Below, piece by piece: positions 9,915 through 20,538 of a stretch of DNA of 64,000 bases; within the stretch, counting starts at the first letter, position 1, and every line of letters begins with the position of its first letter. The DNA is taken from the NCBI GenBank assembly GCA_949443285.1, contig CASSLW010000003.1:66340-130339 (forward strand). The letters run 5' to 3'. The stretch comes from an uncultured Clostridia bacterium (GTDB taxonomy: Bacteria; Bacillota; Clostridia; TANB77; CAG-508). The notes under the pieces were generated by a model, which saw nothing but the letters and a program-made list of their open reading frames with translations, ran no database searches and had not been told where the DNA came from. The translations under genes and the position numbers were made by a program.

Positions 9915-10562
9915 TTAATCTTTTGCAATTGTGAATACGTCTATTTGTTTTGGATTTGCTACAGTTAAAATTTTACAACATTCATTTGCTGTACTTCCTG
10001 TTGTGTATATATCATCTAAAAGTAAAATTTTTTTGTTTTCTAACTTTTCTGCATGTTTTAATTCGTATGCTCCTTGTATGTTTTTTTGTCTTTCTTCTTT
10101 ATTTAATTTGCTTTGCTCTATTATGTTCTTGGTTTTGTATAAGCAGTCATTTTCTAGGGTTATTCCTGTTTCTTTTGCTATTTCTTTTGCTAATAAATAG
10201 CTTTGATTATATCCCCTTTGTTTGTTTCTTTTTTTGTTTATTGGAGCTGGTACAATTGTATCATAAGATTTTAAAATTTTAAAGAATTTTTCGTTTTTTA
10301 ATAAAAAATTTATAATTGTTTTGTATAAATATGATTTATCATTGAATTTGTAATCTAATATTACTTTTCTTATCATTCCCTGATATTCGAAAATATATAA
10401 ATGTTGTTTGAAATAATTGCTTTCACTTTTTTCAATTGCGAATTTTGCTTGTATTTCTAATGTTTTTTTGCATTTGTTACATAAAAAGTTTTCGTTTAGC
10501 TTTCCACATATTCCACACTTTGGTGGATAAATTATGTTTAAAATTTTTTCTATTTTATTCAC
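9915..10562 (-). CDS. comF: ComF family phosphoribosyltransferase-like protein
   Basis: N-terminal CGICGKLNENFLCNKCKK zinc motif and PRT motif ILLLDDIYTTGSTANEC. Confidence 0.9.
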   Translation of the reverse strand: MNKIEKILNIIYPPKCGICGKLNENFLCNKCKKTLEIQAKFAIEKSESNYFKQHLYIFEYQGMIRKVILDYKFNDKSYLYKTIINFLLKNEKFFKILKSYDTIVPAPINKKRNKQRGYNQSYLLAKEIAKETGITLENDCLYKTKNIIEQSKLNKEERQKNIQGAYELKHAEKLENKKILLLDDIYTTGSTANECCKILTVANPKQIDVFTIAKD

Positions 10563-10709
10563 TCCCTATCATTTGAATTATTTATTCGTTCTTATTAAAA
10601 ATGTTCAAAAATTTGACTTTTATGTTAATTTATAGTATAATAGTTTATAGATATTTTTATCATTTCCGCAGTCACTTCCTGTTGACTGGGATAGAAGGAG
10701 AAAATTTAT

Positions 10710-10961
10710 ATGAAGAGAATTTCTAGCTACTTGATGCATCATCCTGGTTTTTTGACACACTTTGCCCTTGCATCTATTGTATTAGCCGTTCTCGTACATA
10801 ACTTTGTACCAATTCTTGCAGTTAATTTCTTTGTAATTGGAGCATTGCTTTTCTTAATCGAAGCTGTCCTTTACTTAAAATTAGGCATGATTGATACTTG
10901 GTCTTACATCGCTGCATTTTGCGCATTTCTGGCAGCATTCTTTGTATATACGAGAATTTAA
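10710..10961 (+). CDS. small membrane protein, unknown function
   Basis: RBS (agaaggag) before ATG; three hydrophobic segments. Confidence 0.6.
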   Translation: MKRISSYLMHHPGFLTHFALASIVLAVLVHNFVPILAVNFFVIGALLFLIEAVLYLKLGMIDTWSYIAAFCAFLAAFFVYTRI

Positions 10962-10970
10962 ATTTTCTTT

Positions 10971-11000
10971 AAAAGAGACCTTTCTGTAGGTCTCTTTTAA
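10971..11000. terminator. bidirectional hairpin terminator aaaagagacc-tttctgta-ggtctctttt
   Basis: Perfect inverted repeat between convergent genes. Confidence 0.85.
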
Positions 11001-13212
11001 TTTAGCATTTTATATTCTAGACCTGTATTACGCTTTTTACTATCCACATTTTGTATCATAAAATCAATAACTTTTTCATTTCCAATTATAATCAGCATCT
11101 TTTTAGCTCTAGTTATTCCAGTATACAACAAGTTTCTTGTTAAAAGCATTGGTGATGAAGGCGGAATTGCCATAATAACCACATCAAATTCACTTCCGTT
11201 GTGCCTTATGTATTGTAATTGCATAGCTGTGTTCTATTTGGTCTAATTCTGAAAATTCATAATATGCAACTTTATCGTCGTCAAATCTAATTTCTACTTG
11301 CTTTTCTCTTTCATTTATTTCTGTAATTGTTCCTATTTCTCCATTAAATACTCCGCTTCCCATTTCTTTTATTCCAAAGCTATTCTTTTCCCAATATATA
11401 TCATAATTATTTTTTATTTGCATAACTCTATCGCCAGCTCTAAAAATTGCTCCCATACTTGCTTTTTCTGGCAAATTATTTATATTAGGATTTAACTGTT
11501 CTTGCAGTATTTTGTTTAGTTCTTTTGTTCCGAAGCATACCTTTTTTGGTTGGAGAAAGCACCTGTATGTTTTGGAAAAAATCATAATTTCCGTATTTCT
11601 CCAATCTTCCTGTACATAAAGAAACTACTTGGGCTAGCATCTTTTCTTGTGATATCTCTTTTATAAAAAAGAAATCTTCATTTGTATCTTCTTCTTCACC
11701 TTTTTTAATAAAAGCTTCTCCATTGTTGACTTTGTGAGCATTCAAAATTATTTTGCTTTTTGCTGCTTGTCTAAATATTTTGTCTAAATGAATTGTTGCT
11801 ATTTCTCCTGAATTTATTAAATCTTTTAGAACGCTTCCTGGTCCGACAGACGCAAGTTGGTCTACATCTCCTACTAATACTAGCTTTGTTCCTTGATATA
11901 TACATTTTAATAGATAACTTAATAAAAACATATCCACCATTGAAACTTCATCAACTATTATTACATCTGCATCTATTGGTGCACCTTCATAATTACTTGT
12001 ATTTTTATATAAACTATCTTCATCAATCTTCCCAATTTCCAATAACCTGTGTAATGTTGATGCCTCTTTGTCTGTTGTTTCTGTCATTCTTTTTGCCGCT
12101 CTTCCTGTTGGCGCAGCTAATATTACTTTTTTGCCTTTTGCTTCGTATATTTCTATTATGTTCTTTATAATTGTTGTTTTTCCTGTTCCTGGTCCTCCTG
12201 TTATAATCGTTACATTATTTTCATTTACTAGTTCTAATGCTTCTTTTTGTTTTTCTGATAATTCTATTTTTGAATTTTCTTCTACCTTTTTTAGTTCTGT
12301 TTTTAGATTTGCTACTTTCTTTACATTTTTTGCTTTTTGTAGTCTTTTTATTAGAAATGCAATTTCTGCTTCTGTATTATAAAATGCATACAAATATACA
12401 TATTCTAAATCTTCACGTTTTTCTACCACAATTTCATTTTTAACTTTTAAATTGATAATTCCATCTTCTACATTTTCTGTTGAAACATCTAATAAATTTA
12501 TTACAAACTCTATTAAATTATCTTTTAAAACACAAGAATGCCCATTGTATGTACTTCTAATTAGTCCATACTTTATACCACTTGCAACTCTTTTTTCATT
12601 ATCATAACTTATACCCAAATTTAACGCCATTTGATCTATTTGCTTAAAATCAACACCTCTTGTTAGCTCTATTAATATATATGGATTTGCCTCTATGTCT
12701 TCAATTGCCTTAGTTCCGAATAAATCAAACACTTTCTTAGCATGCTCTGCACCTATACCAAATCTCTCTAAAAAACCTACAATTTGCCAAACTTCCCAAT
12801 TCTCTATAAAACTCTCTGACATCTCTTTCGCCTTTGCTTCTGATATTCCTCTTATTTCTGCTAATCTCTCTGGCTCATATTTGAACACATGTATTGTCTC
12901 TTCTCCAAACTTTCGGATAATCCTTTTAGCAATGGTCTCACCTATTCCTTTTATATTACCATTTGCTAAATACTTCTCTAACGCTCCTAATGTCTGTGGC
13001 ATCATCTTTTCAAAAGTATCTATTTTAAATTGTCTTCCATATTCCTTATGTTCTACAAACTTTCCAATTAACTTTAACGTATCTCCAGGATTTACAAATG
13101 GTAAATATCCTACCACTGTTGTACTTTCTTCATCTGTCTCAAACTCTGCAATTGTGTAGCTGTTTATTTCATTTTTGTATATTATATCTTCTACTTGTCC
13201 TATTATTTCCAT
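10997..13212 (-). CDS. recD2: RecD2-like ATP-dependent exodeoxyribonuclease/helicase, needs two +1 shifts (11530-11532 and 11196-11198), ~737 aa
   Basis: Walker A GGPGTGKTTIIKN, DEVSMVD, GDVDQL; parts join as ...LSPTKKGML|GTKELNKILQEQLNP...SYAITIHKAQ|GSEFDVVIMAI...LLYTGITRAKKMLIIIG. Confidence 0.93.
11196..11198 (-). other. candidate +1 frameshift site 7: GCA CAA C|GGA AGT (0 frame: CGG AAG TGA)
   Basis: In phase only after the previous shift; restores the conserved helicase motif THKxQGSEFD. Confidence 0.93.
11530..11532 (-). other. candidate +1 frameshift site 6: ATG CTT C|GGA ACA
   Basis: (13212-11532)/3=560, in phase; RecD2 homology continues in the +1 frame. Confidence 0.93.
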
Positions 13213-13274
13213 TCATTCCTCCTAAAATTAATCTTTCCCTAGTCTATCACAATTTCACTATGTTTTCAAGAGCC

Positions 13275-13326
13275 TGCCATTGGGGACGGTCCTTTTTGGC
13301 AATTTTTTGCCACTGGGGACACTCCT
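13275..13326. repeat. REP-like GGGGACgGTCC repeat, two units
   Basis: tgccattggggacggtcctttttggca and tgccactggggacactcc; same core as at 30070-30660. Confidence 0.7.
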
Positions 13327-13381
13327 TAAAACACAAAAAAGTGGCTTTTAGAACTTTCCTATAACATAAAAAAAGACAGTA

Positions 13382-13864
13382 TTAACTGTCTTTCTCTTTG
13401 ACTGAGAAGAAAAAACCTACACAAAAATGGTCACCTTCTGGAACATAATGTTCCTTTTTGAAGTTTACTCTTTCTGGTATTTTCCCCGGATGTTTGTGTG
13501 ACCAAATTCCATTTTCATCTCTTCTGAAGAAGTGATAGTATCCATCATGGATACCTCTTTTTAAGTAGATTATGTATTCTCCCTTTTTTGGTTTGTATTC
13601 TTCATCTACTTGCTTGATTTCAAGCCCGAAGTATTCTCCTTCTTCGATTATTGTGGATATGAGTTCTTCATTGGTTGCATTATATTTTTTCCTTTTACCA
13701 ATAAAGTCTCCCACTACTGCAAAATATCCATATTTTGCATTTAGTGCATATGGCCAACATCCTTGCCATTTTAAGCGGTCACCTTTAAACCGTTTCGGAT
13801 AAAACTTAGGCGGTTCTTTGAACCTCCGATTGTGTTTTTCCTTCTCTACTTCAATTCTCATTTG
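13382..13864 (-). CDS. conserved hypothetical protein (start MRIEVEKEKHNRR) with two in-frame CGG codons and no frame break
   Basis: RBS ggaggtatacaaATG; ORF track protein continuous; CAC AAT CGG AGG and AAA CGG TTT read in the 0 frame; atypical CCG/CGC/CGG codon use. Confidence 0.7.
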   Translation of the reverse strand, partial: QMRIEVEKEKHNRRFKEPPKFYPKRFKGDRLKWQGCWPYALNAKYGYFAVVGDFIGKRKKYNATNEELISTIIEEGEYFGLEIKQVDEEYKPKKGEYIIYLKRGIHDGYYHFFRRDENGIWSHKHPGKIPERVNFKKEHYVPEGDHFCVGFFFSVKEKDS

Positions 13865-14002
13865 TATACCTCCATTAGGCTCTTTGTTTATTATAACATA
13901 ATTCAACATAAAGTGCAATTGTTTTATACACTTTTTTCCAGTTAAGTATAAGGAAAATTTAATATCTTTGTTACAAAAGTGAATAAGTCAGAATACTATT
14001 TA

Positions 14003-14752
14003 TCATATCCTTCTTAATATTGCATTTATAATGTAATTCAAAAAGTAATATAAACTTTTTATAAAAGAAAACTGTTCCACTTCTCTGTATAGTTTCCACC
14101 TTTTTATCATTGATTTAAACTTATTAGAACTACGTGTATTATGGCTTCTTCTATAAAAAGCTAATGGTTCATTAAGCCCATATGCTATATTCCCTTTCTT
14201 TAGAACTTTCCACCATGTTGCTACATCTTCTGTCTTTTCCAAATTTGGCATCATTAATAACTCTTTTCCTATCTTTTCAACATCAAACATTGTAGTGTTT
14301 GTTAATATCCTGATTCTTTTTAATGCTTCTTTGTAGTCTAATTTTTCTTGTACTTTTACCTGTTTACCTATTTTCCCATTCTTTTTTATTTGCTTATAGC
14401 TTGTATATGAAAATGCATAATTATTCTCTCTCATAAATTTATGTTGAACTTCCAATTTGTTTTTAGCTAGCAAATCATCAGCATCTAAATATGTTATATA
14501 TCTTCCTTTTGATACTTCTAAACCTTTATTTCGCGCAATTGCTGGTCCATAATTTTCAGATAATTCTATTAGTTTCATATTTTTTTGCAAGTTTTGCTTT
14601 ATTATTTTTTTGCTGTTATCTGTTGATTTATCATCTACAAATATTGCTTCCCAATTTGTATAAGTTTGTTCTTGTATCGTTTGTATAGTCTCTGTAATAA
14701 ATTTTTCCGCATTATATACTGGTATTATTATACTTATTAAGTCTTTTTCCAT
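14003..14752 (-). CDS. family 2 glycosyltransferase
   Basis: SIIIPVYNAEKFITETIQTIQEQTYTNWEAIFVDDKSTDNS...YLDADDLL. Confidence 0.92.
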   Translation of the reverse strand: MEKDLISIIIPVYNAEKFITETIQTIQEQTYTNWEAIFVDDKSTDNSKKIIKQNLQKNMKLIELSENYGPAIARNKGLEVSKGRYITYLDADDLLAKNKLEVQHKFMRENNYAFSYTSYKQIKKNGKIGKQVKVQEKLDYKEALKRIRILTNTTMFDVEKIGKELLMMPNLEKTEDVATWWKVLKKGNIAYGLNEPLAFYRRSHNTRSSNKFKSMIKRWKLYREVEQFSFIKSLYYFLNYIINAILRRI

Positions 14753-15533
14753 ATTCTTTTACACCTATATTCATATATTTTATAGTATCTATCATTTTTA
14801 CCTTTTTTCTATATAATTTATATTTTCTAATGGCATATTGAAAAATTAGTAATTTATAAAATCTGTTTGATATTCTATAAAATACTGCACCTTGCTTTTT
14901 AAAAAATGTTTTATTATATCCATTAAACCATACACTTTGTTGTTGGTTTACATTAGCTATTTTCTTATTTACAAATCTTATTTTTAAACCTTTATCAATA
15001 CATTCTTTTAAAAATATTGTTTCTTCTCCTCTGTCGTAATGAGTTCCTGCTCCAAAATTTTCATCAAATTTTATATTATTCTCAATTATTCTTTTTCTTT
15101 TAAATGTAATTTGCAACGAACATATCCTCATCACTCTAAGTTTTCCTATTTTTGATGTGCACATCTTTTTTATTTTTCTTGTGCTATTATTACTTTCTAT
15201 CCAAAAACATATTATATCTGTATCTTTGTACTTATTATATGCTTCTTTTATTATTTTTTCATAATTATTCTCATATACTATGTCGTTATCTGCAAATATA
15301 CATATTTCTGCTTTTGCTTCTTGTACTGCTAAATTTCTACTTTTACTTAGCCCTTTTTCCTTTTTAGAAATTACTTCGTTTTGTCCTTCTCTTTTTTCAA
15401 AGTTCTGAATTTCTTTATTTGTTATTTGATTTATTGTTAATGATTTTGTTTTTATGTTCATTCTTTTTATAAGTTTAAGATTTTCATTTTCATCTTTTAA
15501 ATTCATTGTTGATATTAGTACTTCTAAATTCAT
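14712..15533 (-). CDS. glycosyltransferase-like protein (GT2/GT-A fold)
   Basis: EAKAEICIFADNDIVYENNYEKII; adjacent to GT2. Confidence 0.75.
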   Translation of the reverse strand: MNLEVLISTMNLKDENENLKLIKRMNIKTKSLTINQITNKEIQNFEKREGQNEVISKKEKGLSKSRNLAVQEAKAEICIFADNDIVYENNYEKIIKEAYNKYKDTDIICFWIESNNSTRKIKKMCTSKIGKLRVMRICSLQITFKRKRIIENNIKFDENFGAGTHYDRGEETIFLKECIDKGLKIRFVNKKIANVNQQQSVWFNGYNKTFFKKQGAVFYRISNRFYKLLIFQYAIRKYKLYRKKVKMIDTIKYMNIGVKEYGKRLNKYNNTSI

Positions 15534-17914
15534 TCTTTTTCCTTTATATTTTCTATTTCTTCTAATGCTCCATTGTACATATTATCTAATTTTTCTACAT
15601 ACTCTTGACTATCTTCTTTTGAAAGCCTACATAGTAAATAATCTTCATTTATGATTTTTCTTACTTTTTCATATTCGTCAATCACTAGTTTGTAATATTT
15701 ATATTGAATTCTTGTTAGTTCTTCATTTTTTATTTTTGAATATTTTATTTTATCTGCTATTAGTTTACTTTCTCTATATTTTTCTGTTATTAATTCTGCT
15801 TGATATGTTGGTTTTATATCTTTTATGATATCATATAATTTGTTAAGTTCTTCTACTGTTTGTTCTATGCTTTGTTCTGTTAAATTTCTTTGTACTACAT
15901 GCGCATAATTGTAATACATATCTGCATATATAGTGGTATGCCTTTCTAGTTTAAAGTATTCTTGGTAATTTTTTATTATTTCGTTTTCTAATTTATCTTT
16001 ATTTACTTTTTCTTTATATAGTTCTTTTGTTAACGTTTTTATTTTATCTATTCTTAATTGTGAATTATATTGTTTTTCTAGTGTTATATACAATGTTGTT
16101 GATATTAATATTATTATTGAAATTACTACTTTTATAATTATTGCTTTTTTTCCTTGGTTATTTTTGCACTGTGAACTTTCAAATGAAATGAACAATGCTA
16201 TTAATATAAAAAATAACTGTAATACATACAAGTACGCCATTTCAAAATCTATTGAACTGTGTATAAATAACATTAATATACTAATAAAAATACTTATTTT
16301 CATTGGACTCAATTTATTTTTATCTTTTATAAATTTGTATATTATAATTACTATTATTGCAAATAAAGATATGATTGCTGTAATTCCATATTCAATTCCT
16401 ACTTCTAAAATATAGGAATGCATTTGATTAGTTGAATAATAGTATTGTTGATAGTTGTATTGTTCGTATTTCCAAGCATTTGCACCTTTTCCAAATAACA
16501 AATTGCTTTGCAACATTTTTAATCCATCTTCTATAAACACTATTCTTTCAGATGCTCCTTTTTGTGTCAAAAATGTATTTTGTATTCTATGTTCTATTTT
16601 ATCTGGTATTAATTTATAGTCTAATACTATATTTCTATTATCAACATTTAACTTATTTATAATAATTTTGCATTGTGGATTGATTTTGCTAAACATAATT
16701 TTTATTTTATCTGTGCTATCTTGTGTTATTATTTTTATTTTTTTATTTTCTATAAATTCTTGTTCTGAAATATCTGTAACTTCTATTTCATCATCATATT
16801 TGTTCATTTCTATTACTTGTATTTTCAAATTTTTTATCTCGCTATTAATTTCAATATTTTCAAATTGAAATTGCATATTATATTCCTTTTGCGCCTTTAT
16901 ATTGTTTAATTGTATCTCATATTCTTCTCTTCCATTTTTAAACAAGTCTAAGTTTCCAGTTATATTTATTGCAAAAATTATCACTATTAATAAAGCTATT
17001 AGCATAAATATTATTAATTTACTAATCTTTACATTTTCTAGCTTTTTTTCAACTCCTATTGAATAATATATGATTACAAAATTTATAAGGTTAAATATTA
17101 CAGTGGTTATCCAAAATAATATGTACCTATTATTACTTATTAATGTGAAAAATATTGAATTGTATATATCACTGGTTATTGAAATTGTAAATATTTTTAT
17201 TAAATCTAGTCTTCTTTGTTTATCTTTTAATACGATTATATTTATAATTGAAATTATTCCAATAATTAATATAGCTAATCTTGAATATGTTAAGACCAGT
17301 CCACTCATTAGGAATGTTGTAATTACACCATATAAACTCTTTTTATTTCTATTTTGTTCCTCTATATAATTCGCATTGTTTAATATTATTGATATTCCTA
17401 TTACAATAGCTAATGCATTTGCATAACAAAAAATAGAACTTAATCTATTTGGCTCTATTTCTTTTATTTTTATATTTATTATCTCTAGTATGTTAGTAAA
17501 AATTTTTGAAGTCATATTGTCTATCCCTAATATTATTAAAAATAGGGATAGACTGACTATTGTATTTATTATGTGCTTTTTTGTGTTTGGATAATTAATG
17601 CTATGTTCTCTAACGCAAATGTATATCATTATTACTGATATGTATTTAAATATATAATTAATTTCATTTGTTATACTTACTGCTGTATTGAATACTAACG
17701 GAATTATTGTACTTATACCTAACAAAATTACAAATATGTCTATTGGGCTTCTTATTATTTTTAGTTCTTTTTTTGATATTGTTATATATAATACAAATAT
17801 TATTGCTGTTGCTATTATTATTGGTTTGTGTGTTTGTTCTGTTGATGCTCCTATTAGTATCCCTGATATTATTAAGTTTACTATTATTAGTGTTGTTAAT
17901 ATTTTTTCTTTCAT
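15530..17914 (-). CDS. O-antigen ligase/polymerase-like multi-TM protein
   Basis: Many TM helices, central GASERIVFIEDGLKMLQSNLLFGKGANAWKYEQYNYQQYYYSTNQMHSYILEVGIEYG motif typical of the Wzy/WaaL family. Confidence 0.8.
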   Translation of the reverse strand: MKEKILTTLIIVNLIISGILIGASTEQTHKPIIIATAIIFVLYITISKKELKIIRSPIDIFVILLGISTIIPLVFNTAVSITNEINYIFKYISVIMIYICVREHSINYPNTKKHIINTIVSLSLFLIILGIDNMTSKIFTNILEIINIKIKEIEPNRLSSIFCYANALAIVIGISIILNNANYIEEQNRNKKSLYGVITTFLMSGLVLTYSRLAILIIGIISIINIIVLKDKQRRLDLIKIFTISITSDIYNSIFFTLISNNRYILFWITTVIFNLINFVIIYYSIGVEKKLENVKISKLIIFMLIALLIVIIFAINITGNLDLFKNGREEYEIQLNNIKAQKEYNMQFQFENIEINSEIKNLKIQVIEMNKYDDEIEVTDISEQEFIENKKIKIITQDSTDKIKIMFSKINPQCKIIINKLNVDNRNIVLDYKLIPDKIEHRIQNTFLTQKGASERIVFIEDGLKMLQSNLLFGKGANAWKYEQYNYQQYYYSTNQMHSYILEVGIEYGITAIISLFAIIVIIIYKFIKDKNKLSPMKISIFISILMLFIHSSIDFEMAYLYVLQLFFILIALFISFESSQCKNNQGKKAIIIKVVISIIILISTTLYITLEKQYNSQLRIDKIKTLTKELYKEKVNKDKLENEIIKNYQEYFKLERHTTIYADMYYNYAHVVQRNLTEQSIEQTVEELNKLYDIIKDIKPTYQAELITEKYRESKLIADKIKYSKIKNEELTRIQYKYYKLVIDEYEKVRKIINEDYLLCRLSKEDSQEYVEKLDNMYNGALEEIENIKEKE

Positions 17915-17936
17915 TCTTTTCCTTATTTACTGTTTG

Positions 17937-19095
17937 TTATTGTTCAAATATTATTTCGCTAGCTGAGCTTCCCCATGGATAGTTTGCAGAACTTTCATTT
18001 AATGGACTTCCTTTTTGAATTGTTATATTAGTCAATCTGGAACAGTAGGTAAACGTTCCTGCACCGATGTTCGTTACACTATTTGGTATTGTTATATTAG
18101 TTAAGTTACTACAACCATAAAACGCCTCTTTACCAATGTTCGTTACACTATTTGGAATTGTTATATTAGTCAAGCTATAACACAAACTAAACGCTTCTGC
18201 ACCGATGTTCGTTACACTATTTGGAATTGTTATATTAGTCAAGCTACCACACCAACTAAACGCTTCTGCACCGATGTTCGTTACACTGTTTGGAATTTTA
18301 ATAGTAATCAACTTCGTATACTTATGAAAAGCTCTATTTCCTATTTCTGTAACTTTATACCCATCAATTTCTTTCGGAATAATAATATTCTCAATTTTTT
18401 TACTATTATAATTAATATCGTGATAGCATTCTTCTTCAAATACTTCCTTATAAAGATCTTCTCTGTAAGCATCTACAATTCCAGTTATAGCTATTGTATT
18501 TTCTCCGATTAGGTGTATAAGTAAATATAGTGGGATCATTTAAGGGAATTATTGGTTCTTCATCAGTGGTACCAATATTCCAAATTTCACTTGTTTCTTC
18601 TGTTGTATTCCCATAATAATTTACTAGATATTTATTGTCTTCATACTCTAATATATATACATCCGTCTTATCTATTCCATTTCCCAATTTTGTTTTATTT
18701 CCTGTTAATTCTTGTACATTAATCTTTCCTGAATCATTAATAATACCTTTATTTAATAAATAATCCCAAAATGACTCTGTTTCTTTTCCGTCTATACTAG
18801 CTACTTTTATAGTGGCTCTACTTGCTAGCTTTGATATGTCTCTTATATCAGAGTTTTGATTTGCTGTGTTTATTTCAATTTGATATGTATTCCATTCTAA
18901 AGTCATAGCCTCTTTTATCATTGCGTGTGACTGTTCTTCTGTTGAATGTGCTGTTTTTGTTAATATTCCATTGTCTCCTGTTAATGTTGATATTGCTACT
19001 CCTGCAAGTATTAATAGTACTATGATTGTTATGACTAGTGCTATTAGCGTAATTCCTGAATTTTTTCTTTCTTGTTTTTTATTTATCTTTTGCAT
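17937..19095 (-). CDS. type IV prepilin-like N-terminus joined to BspA-like leucine-rich repeats via a +1 shift at CGG (18505-18507)
   Basis: N-term GITLIALVITIIVLLILAGVAISTLTGDNGI; junction FTYTPN|GENTIAITGIVDAYRE; repeats SVTNIGAEAFSxCxSLTNITIPN. Confidence 0.85.
18505..18507 (-). other. candidate +1 frameshift site 8: CCT AAT C|GGA GAA
   Basis: (19095-18507)/3=196, in phase; the +1 frame enters the LRR domain. Confidence 0.88.
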
Positions 19096-19212
19096 AAAAA
19101 ACGTCTCCCTTCTTTCTTCTTTTGTTTAATTTTATGAGAAAATGTAGAATTACGTCAACAGGTATCTCATACTTTTTATAACATTTTTTTAATTTTGTCT
19201 ATCGGTGGACCT

Positions 19213-19563
19213 TTACGTTTCGTCCACACTATCCATTATCTCTTTGCATTCTTTCCAGCTTAGTACTTTCAGACATTCATACTCTTCTGATAATTTCTTT
19301 GCAATTTCTTTTGTATTGTCTGTTGATTTCAAATCGGCTACTATTACATTTTTTAAATATTCTTCTCTTCCATATAGTAATTTAAATAGTGTTGAACGTA
19401 AAAATCCTTCTATCTTGTCTTCTTGATTTTTTGTCGCTATTATTAAGTATATTCCGTCTGATTTGAAGTTTGTGTATGTGCTTATGTATATAATGTTTTT
19501 TACGATTTCAAATAAACCATAAAAAGCTAATGTCCAAAATATGGTATTTAGTATAAATTCCAT
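19213..19563 (-). CDS. hypothetical membrane-anchored glycosyltransferase-like fragment
   Basis: ORF track; N-terminal TM; VIVADLKSTDNTKEIAKKL resembles GT-A. Confidence 0.45.
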   Translation of the reverse strand: MEFILNTIFWTLAFYGLFEIVKNIIYISTYTNFKSDGIYLIIATKNQEDKIEGFLRSTLFKLLYGREEYLKNVIVADLKSTDNTKEIAKKLSEEYECLKVLSWKECKEIMDSVDET

Positions 19564-19719
19564 TTCTCTAGCCTCCTATGGTTTTATTATATGTTTATTT
19601 TTTATTTGTGACACTTTTTCCTTTTTCATTATATTGGTTTTTAAGTTTTATGATTTAATTTTGAATTAAATATTAGAATTACATATTTTCACTTGCAAAT
19701 TCAATTTTACTATGTTCTT

Positions 19720-20265
19720 TTAAAAATTTTCATTTGATTTTAAATATTTTTCTTCATACTCTAAGCATTTTTGTTCTAATAATTTGAAATTTACTACATT
19801 GCTTATATATGATACATTGTAATTATTAATTTTTTGATTATATATAATTTGAGCATATTTTTTAATCATATTTTTATTCTTGTTTATAAACTCTAATTCT
19901 TTCTCTACTAATATCTTATAATTTTTATTTGTTTCAAGTTTAGGTTCATATAATACAAGTTCGGTTTCAGGAACTGGTATCATATTACTAATTCTTAACG
20001 TTCCCTTTAATGTAGGAACTTCATCACTCTCTTCTTGTGATATAATTCTTATTATTGGAATTATAGATTTTCTAATTTTGTCACCTTCATAGTCTGTATT
20101 TTTAGGTGATGACATTGGAACATAATAATTAAATTTGTTAACTTTTATTACTATTCCTAAATATTTTCTTGTCACTTTTCTAATATCTTCCTTGTTATCG
20201 TATACTCTTTTATCATATTTTCTTAAATATTTTATGTAATCATCTGATATCGAATATAATTTCAT
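19720..20265 (-). CDS. ToxN/AbiQ-family type III toxin (endoribonuclease-like)
   Basis: KLYSISDDYIKYLRKYDKRVYDN...YLGIVIKVNKFNYYVPMSSPK...LRISNMIPVPETELVLY; matches the ToxN/AbiQ pattern recalled from known members. Confidence 0.82.
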   Translation of the reverse strand: MKLYSISDDYIKYLRKYDKRVYDNKEDIRKVTRKYLGIVIKVNKFNYYVPMSSPKNTDYEGDKIRKSIIPIIRIISQEESDEVPTLKGTLRISNMIPVPETELVLYEPKLETNKNYKILVEKELEFINKNKNMIKKYAQIIYNQKINNYNVSYISNVVNFKLLEQKCLEYEEKYLKSNENF

Positions 20266-20280
20266 CCTTTCCTCCTATAT

Positions 20281-20312
20281 AAAAAAATGGTAAAGAACTA
20301 AATCTTTACCAT
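20281..20312 (-). terminator. hairpin between antitoxin-like RNA and toxin (atggtaaagat...tctttaccat)
   Basis: Inverted repeat followed by T-run on the minus strand, 5' of the toxin RBS. Confidence 0.7.
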
Positions 20313-20350
20313 CGATTTTACAGCTCCCACTTATTGGTAGGGTTCACCTG
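20311..20350 (-). ncRNA. ToxI-like antitoxin RNA repeat (apparently a single unit)
   Basis: Minus strand AGGTGAACCCTACCAATAAGTGGGAGCTGTAAAATCGAT; same layout as recalled ToxI repeats (AGGTGA..CTACC..AAGTG..AGCT). Confidence 0.65.
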
Positions 20351-20538
20351 ATTTCACTGTAAATAGATATTAATATCTATTTTTATTATATTCATTTTAT
20401 CAGATTTTATATACTTTTTCAATATTTTTATCCAATTTTCTTCAACTTTTCATCGCAAATTTCGACAAATTTCTACAATACTTTTTTAAGTTCAAAAAAT
20501 AAACTGCTATTTTTATAACAGTTCATTTTTTATTTACA

